A stretch of 10,070 bases of DNA from DAOUMU01 sp034409055 (GTDB taxonomy: Bacteria; Chloroflexota; Anaerolineae; 4572-78; J111). The stretch spans positions 1 through 10,070 of the forward strand of contig DAOUMU010000073.1 of the NCBI GenBank assembly GCA_034409055.1, in the 5' to 3' direction. Shown here piece after piece: positions 6,838-10,070 of this stretch. The translations under genes were made by a program, and so were the position numbers. Within the stretch, counting starts at the first letter, position 1, and every line of letters begins with the position of its first letter. The notes under the pieces were generated by a model, which was not told the origin of the DNA, did not search any database, and worked only from the letters and a program-made list of their open reading frames with translations.

Positions 6838-6942
6838 AAACTGTTCGTAGTGACGACTTTAGTCGTTAATTGCCTGTGTTATGAGCCAAAAACGACTGAA
6901 GTCGTTACTACGAACTCGCGAATGTTGACTTTACGCAATACG
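6838..6942. repeat. Right copy of the palindromic element, intact long hairpin
   Basis: Arms at 6843-6867 and 6891-6915 (25 bases each) are complementary except for two positions that could form G-T pairs. Each arm contains its own small palindrome (ACGACT-TT-AGTCGT and ACGACT-GA-AGTCGT), so the single strand could fold as one long hairpin or as two smaller ones. The 23-base loop and the outer part (to 6942) are conserved in the inverted left copy. It resembles REP/BIME-like or MITE-like elements, although no associated transposase is in the window. In the GH13 transcript it would lie in the 3' untranslated region and could affect RNA stability. Confidence 0.85.
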
Positions 6943-6978
6943 CAATACGCTTCACGCTCTCCGCTTACCGCTCCCCGC
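6930..6978. repeat. Heptamer array containing the GH13 stop codon
   Basis: Seven in-register units (TTTACGC, AATACGC twice, TTCACGC, TCTCCGC, TTACCGC, TCCCCGC) cover 6930-6978. The stop codon of the leftward GH13 gene (TAA, complement of 6965-6967) lies in the sixth unit, and its last four codons are repeat-derived. Confidence 0.85.
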
Positions 6979-8272
6979 CTGCCTCACGCTGCCCATACCG
7001 CACCACCACCGGTTCCAGTGGTAGATCAACTGTCCCAGCAGATACTGTTATCACCGTCTCATCCAGCAAATTAGGATAGCGGCCATCGGGCAATTGGACC
7101 GAAACGGAGCCGGTGTATCCGCGGACATTGAACAAGCCATACAAACCGTGCCCTCGGTTATCCCAACAAGCTTGTAGGTGAGTGTCATCAGCCAGCACGT
7201 CAAACCTGCCTTCAATGGCCGGGTCTTTTTTGAGTCCGGTCAGACGGGTCAGAAAATTGCTTAGTATGGGCTGGTCGGTGGGCCAGACGATGGGATCGAC
7301 CTCAAACAGAGAGGGCAGCTTGGTCGTGGCCGTCTCCTGCCCGGCGTAGATCAAGAAAGCACCCGGCAGAAAGGCCATAAAGGCCGTCCAACTCTTCAGT
7401 TGGTTTGGGTCCGGTATGAGGGCGGCTGCCCGGGACTGGTCGTGATTTTCCACAAAGCGCAACTTGATATAGTTGGCCGGATAAATCACCTCTTGCCAGG
7501 CCAACATTTGTACATAATCGGCCAGGGCAATCTTCTTCTTCAGGCAGGCCAGCCAGGTATCGTGCAAGTCGTAATCGTAGGTCAGGTCGAATACCTGGTA
7601 CAGTTCACCGTCAGCCAGAGCCAGGTAATCCTGGCGGCGCATCGACCGGATAAAATCGGGATGGACCGACTCGGCCAACCAGATAAAGTCCGGTTTGACT
7701 GCGGCCACTGCCCGCCGGGCCTGCCGCCAAAATTCCAGCGGCACCAATGAAGCCACATCGCAGCGGTAGCCATCTACCCCCAATCGGACCCACTGAACCA
7801 GTGTTTCGATTTGATAGGCCATCAGGTCGGGATGGCCGTAAGCCAAATCCACCACGTCAGACCATTCCGAGACGCGTGGCCGGGGGCGACCGGTCTCATC
7901 TTGATAAAACCAGGCCGGGTGCTGCCGGGCCAAAACCGAGTCGGGGGCGGTGTGATTATAAACCACGTCAATCATCACCTTCAGTCCCAGGCTGTGGGCC
8001 GTGTCGATCAACTGTTTAAAATCAGTCTGGCTGCCGTACTTGGAGTTGACCGCCCGGTAATCGGCAATGGCATAAGGTGATCCTGCCGACCCTTTCCGCT
8101 TGACCTGTCCCAGCGGGTGAATGGGCATCAGCCAGACCACATCCACTCCCAGGGCTTTGATCCGGGGCAGGTCGGCGGTTACCTCAGCAAAGGTACCGTT
8201 GGGTCCGTGATTACGGACAAACAGTTCATAGATGACCAATTGGCGAAATGAAGGGGGGGTATCTATGGCCAT
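6965..8272 (-). CDS. GH13 alpha-amylase-family glycoside hydrolase, intracellular
   Basis: The 435-residue protein carries the four GH13 conserved regions. Region I is DVVYNH at 102-107; region II is GYRCDVA at 168-174, with Asp172 as nucleophile and Arg170 before it. Region III is WLAES with the acid/base Glu201, and region IV is FVENHDQ at 273-279 with Asp278. All catalytic residues are present, so it should cleave or rearrange alpha-glucosidic bonds. There is no signal peptide, which suggests a cytosolic role on glycogen, trehalose or maltodextrin-type substrates; the exact specificity cannot be read. A short beta domain closes the protein. The ATG has AGGAG (complement of 8279-8283) six bases upstream. 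The C-terminal REAGGER end is partly encoded by a heptamer array. Confidence 0.93.
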   Translation of the reverse strand: MAIDTPPSFRQLVIYELFVRNHGPNGTFAEVTADLPRIKALGVDVVWLMPIHPLGQVKRKGSAGSPYAIADYRAVNSKYGSQTDFKQLIDTAHSLGLKVMIDVVYNHTAPDSVLARQHPAWFYQDETGRPRPRVSEWSDVVDLAYGHPDLMAYQIETLVQWVRLGVDGYRCDVASLVPLEFWRQARRAVAAVKPDFIWLAESVHPDFIRSMRRQDYLALADGELYQVFDLTYDYDLHDTWLACLKKKIALADYVQMLAWQEVIYPANYIKLRFVENHDQSRAAALIPDPNQLKSWTAFMAFLPGAFLIYAGQETATTKLPSLFEVDPIVWPTDQPILSNFLTRLTGLKKDPAIEGRFDVLADDTHLQACWDNRGHGLYGLFNVRGYTGSVSVQLPDGRYPNLLDETVITVSAGTVDLPLEPVVVRYGQREAGGER

Positions 8273-8293
8273 AGTGATCTCCTAACCGGTCTC

Positions 8294-8302
8294 ATTTTAC
8301 CA
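8294..8302 (-). promoter_or_regulatory. Extended -10 promoter for the GH13 gene
   Basis: On the minus strand the sequence reads TGGTAAAAT, a TGN extension followed by a five-of-six -10 box, 22 bases before the start codon. The best -35 candidate (TTTGCT, 16 bases further upstream) matches at only three of six positions. An extended -10 promoter does not need a strong -35. Confidence 0.4.
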
Positions 8303-8375
8303 CGACCCACACCGGAGCAAAACTTCTCTAACATTATCCACCAGCGCGGTCAAAAGTTCTGATTATCGGCAAAAG

Positions 8376-8384
8376 TGATATAAT
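8376..8384 (+). promoter_or_regulatory. Extended -10 promoter for the rightward GT-C gene
   Basis: TGATATAAT combines the TGN extension with a perfect TATAAT. The -35 region (TTCTGA, 8357-8362) is weak. Transcription would start near 8391 and leave about 95 bases of leader, which includes two GAAACGT heptamers (8390-8403). It is divergent from the GH13 promoter about 80 bases away. Confidence 0.5.
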
Positions 8385-8484
8385 AGCCTGAAACGTGAAA
8401 CGTGAACCCAAAAGGCTGCCAGAAGTAAACAAGTGAGTGACGTAAAGTGTATTACGTGTTGCCTGAATCCATAGGGCAAGTGAG

Positions 8485-10070
8485 GTGAGGCTCATAAATC
8501 CTAATTCAAAATCCAAAACTCACAACCTAAAACCCATCACTGAAAATGCTGGAGCCTTCCTCATCCTGTCGGCTTTTATTGCCCTGGCCATCGTCTATAG
8601 TGTGGTGACACCGCCTTTTGAGGCGGGTGACGAATCGCGCCACTATGCGGTGGTCAAATACATGGCCGATACGGGCCGCTTGCCTATCCAGCAGCCGGGC
8701 GAGGCCCAGATTCACTGGAGTCACGAAGGCAACCAGCCACCGCTCTACTACGCCCTGGCTGCGGTCCTGACTTTCTGGATCGAAACCGGCGATTGGGACG
8801 ACGTCTTCTGGTATAATCCGCATACCGCCATTGGCAATCCCCTCCGTCCCGATAACAAGAACATTACTATTCACCCACCCGGTGAGACCTGGCCGTGGCG
8901 GGCTCACGTTCTGGCCGTCCACCTGATTCGCTTTCTCTCGATTACTATGGCCGCCGTCAGCGTGACCGCTGCCTATGCCATTGCCCTCAGCCTGTTCAAA
9001 GGCAATCGCTGGTTGGCCGCCAGCGCCATGGCCATCACCGCCTTCAACCCCATGTTCATTTTCATCTCGGCCTCGGTCAACAACGACAACGCCGTGATTA
9101 TGTTTGTCACCCTGGCCTTGTGGTTAATGGTGCGAATGGCGAATCAGCGAATGGGCGAATCAGCAAACCCACAGGGGGGCAAGTGTGGCGAATCAGTGAG
9201 CCAGCAAACCCACAGGGGGGTAAGTGTGGCGAATGAGCAAACTCACAGAGCAAGTACGAGCCAGCCAGCCAACCACCTAACCAACCAACCACCTAACCAA
9301 CCAACCGCCGCCCTACTTGGGCTGCTCACCGGCCTGGGCGCTCTGAGCAAGCTCTACGCCCTGGGACTGCTGCCGCTGGCGGGGCTACTTTTCTTCTGGC
9401 TGGCCCAGAGGAGAACGAACGACGAACGACGAACGGCCAACGACCAACGACGACGAATGACGAACCCACAGGGCAAGTGCGACCAACCCACAGGGCAAGT
9501 GCGACCAACGACGAATGACGAACAACGGAGAACGAACGCCGGACAACGAACGACGGACAACACTCCCGCTCCCCGCTCTCCGCTCGCCACTCCCCGCTTC
9601 TGGCGTAACTTCCTGATTCCTACCCTGACGATGCTGGCTGTAACCCTGGCCATAGCCGGTTGGTTCTACGTCCGCAACGCCTACCTGTACGAGGGCGACA
9701 TCCTGGCCCTGCAAATCATGCGTGATACGGCCGGTCAACGGCAAGAGATGCCTTCTCTGGCCACCATCCGGGCCGAGTTCAAGGGCTTCCGCATCGCCTA
9801 CTGGGCCCTCTTTGGCGGCGTCAACCTGCTGGTTGCCGACTGGATCTACACTATCCTCGACTGGACCTCCCTGGCCGCCGCCATCGGCGTCGTTGTATTT
9901 ATCGTGGCAAGTTGCAAGTTGCAGGTCGCAAGTCGCAAGTCGCAGGTCGCAGGTCACAGGTCGCAGGTCACAAGTCGCAGGTTTCACGTTTCACGTTTCA
10001 CGTTTCACGTTTTACGTTTTACGCTTGCCGCTCTCCGCTCTCCGCTCCCCACTCCCCACTCCCCCTTCCC
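8485..10070 (+). CDS. DUF2142-like GT-C membrane glycosyltransferase, with three in-frame repeat inserts (runs off right edge)
   Basis: The frame is open from 8467 to the window edge. I place the start at GTG 8485, with AGGG (8473-8476) upstream; the start is moderately certain. A first membrane helix (about 22-41) is followed by TPPFEAGDESRHY (42-54), whose Asp49-Glu50 fits the GT-C catalytic loop. GNQPPLYYALA (82-92) and NPMFIFISASVNNDN (188-202) are typical of DUF2142-like proteins. Three repeat-encoded hydrophilic segments interrupt the helices: residues about 217-274, 309-371 and from 475 to the visible end. The frame resumes with normal membrane sequence after the first two (LLGLLTGLGALSKLYALGLL, then FWRNFLIPTL). 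The protein probably handles a lipid-linked sugar or cell-surface glycan. Either the loops tolerate long insertions or the gene is decaying; the preserved frame favours the first. Confidence 0.8.
   Translation, partial: MRLINPNSKSKTHNLKPITENAGAFLILSAFIALAIVYSVVTPPFEAGDESRHYAVVKYMADTGRLPIQQPGEAQIHWSHEGNQPPLYYALAAVLTFWIETGDWDDVFWYNPHTAIGNPLRPDNKNITIHPPGETWPWRAHVLAVHLIRFLSITMAAVSVTAAYAIALSLFKGNRWLAASAMAITAFNPMFIFISASVNNDNAVIMFVTLALWLMVRMANQRMGESANPQGGKCGESVSQQTHRGVSVANEQTHRASTSQPANHLTNQPPNQPTAALLGLLTGLGALSKLYALGLLPLAGLLFFWLAQRRTNDERRTANDQRRRMTNPQGKCDQPTGQVRPTTNDEQRRTNAGQRTTDNTPAPRSPLATPRFWRNFLIPTLTMLAVTLAIAGWFYVRNAYLYEGDILALQIMRDTAGQRQEMPSLATIRAEFKGFRIAYWALFGGVNLLVADWIYTILDWTSLAAAIGVVVFIVASCKLQVASRKSQVAGHRSQVTSRRFHVSRFTFHVLRFTLAALRSPLPTPHSPF
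8495..8543. repeat. Heptamer array encoding the GT-C N-terminus
   Basis: Seven in-register units (TAAATCC, TAATTCA, AAATCCA, AAACTCA, CAACCTA, AAACCCA, TCACTGA) cover 8495-8543. They encode the hydrophilic residues 4-20 before the first membrane helix. Confidence 0.7.
9133..9302. repeat. In-frame low-complexity insert 1 of the GT-C gene
   Basis: The segment starts with GCGAATG-type 7/8-mers. A 33-base near-perfect repeat follows (9161-9193 and 9202-9234, one mismatch), and then a perfect 16-bp tandem duplication, AACCACCTAACCAACC (9271-9286 and 9287-9302). The encoded 58 residues are rich in Asn, Gln, Pro and Ser and separate two membrane helices. Confidence 0.85.
9409..9600. repeat. In-frame low-complexity insert 2 of the GT-C gene
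   Basis: GAACGAC and CAACGAC 7-mers (9417-9465) are followed by a perfect 22-bp tandem duplication starting AACCCACAGGG (9463-9484 and 9485-9506). More 7-mers of the ACGAA and CCCGCTC types run to about 9600. The insert encodes about 63 charged and polar residues (309-371) between membrane helices. 9419-9443 is identical to the complement of 6626-6650. Confidence 0.85.
9907..10070. repeat. 23-unit heptamer array at the right edge, inside the GT-C frame
   Basis: Twenty-three consecutive 7-mers stay in register from 9907 to 10067 and continue past the window. The units drift gradually: GCAAGTT, GCAGGTC, ACAGGTC, then TCACGTT four times, TTACGTT, TGCCGCT, CTCCGCT, CCCCACT and CCCCCTT. Neighbours are always the most alike, as expected from slippage-driven unit duplication. 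The encoding protein frame has no stop. Confidence 0.92.

Larger units (their letters stand above)
6701..6964. other. Repeat-filled spacer between the GH13 and DUF2723 genes
   Basis: These 264 bases separate two leftward genes and hold a mixed 7/8-mer array (6751-6833), the right palindromic element (6838-6942) and part of another heptamer array (6930-6978). A TAAAAT box (complement of 6709-6714) lies just before the DUF2723 start but is too close for a normal leader and has no good -35 box. No gene is supported here. Confidence 0.6.

Noticed and set aside
9385..9987. Leftward 200-codon open frame opposite the second GT-C gene
   Set aside because: It exists because stop-free heptamers leave both strands open. 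The rightward frame has membrane helices and GT-C motifs on both sides of the inserts.
9133..10070. A CRISPR array as explanation for the repeats at the right end
   Set aside because: Units are 7 bases, directly abutting and drifting, without unique spacers of constant length. There are no cas genes.
8485..10070. Pseudogene or frameshift call for the second GT-C gene
   Set aside because: I followed the frame codon by codon to the edge and found no stop. Normal membrane sequence resumes in the same frame after both complete inserts.

Overview
The window most resembles Chloroflexota (Anaerolineae-like) chromosomal DNA. This is inferred from gene families and style: a BTAD-type regulator fused to an nSTAND1 NTPase, two GT-C membrane glycosyltransferase-like proteins of the DUF2723 and DUF2142-like types, a delta-60 repeat secreted protein, and many short period-7 repeats that run into coding sequence. 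No rRNA, tRNA, CRISPR array or transposase gene was seen.

Layout. 1-833 (-): 5' part of a secreted delta-60 (FG-GAP-like) repeat protein that leaves the window on the left. 834-1376: a 543-base divergent intergenic region with a sigma70-like promoter, a 15-bp palindrome and three perfect 8-mers spaced exactly 11 bp apart. 1377-3821 (+): SARP/BTAD-nSTAND1 regulator of 814 aa ending right after a membrane helix. 3832-4287 (-): small stand-alone HD phosphohydrolase of the RelA/SpoT type, convergent with the regulator. 4288-4624: repeat-filled spacer. 4625-6700 (-): DUF2723-type GT-C protein. 6701-6964: second repeat-filled spacer. 6965-8272 (-): GH13 alpha-amylase-family enzyme. 8273-8484: divergent promoter region. 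8485-10070 (+): a second, DUF2142-like GT-C protein that leaves the window on the right and carries three long in-frame low-complexity segments.

The most unusual content is repeat architecture. The DUF2723 gene lies between two inverted copies of a palindromic element; about 90 aligned bases match at roughly 86 of 90 positions. The left copy has lost 15 bases of its hairpin and is split by a 149-bp insert with 31-bp imperfect terminal inverted repeats, which looks like a MITE within a MITE. Heptamer arrays flank these elements, contain the stop codons of two genes, and occur inside three proteins. The longest is 23 consecutive in-register 7-mers at the right edge.

Functionally, the two GT-C proteins and the GH13 enzyme suggest a polysaccharide or glycoconjugate neighbourhood, but they are not one operon. 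The regulator probably acts on its own promoter: its 11-bp-spaced repeats match the known spacing of SARP binding sites.
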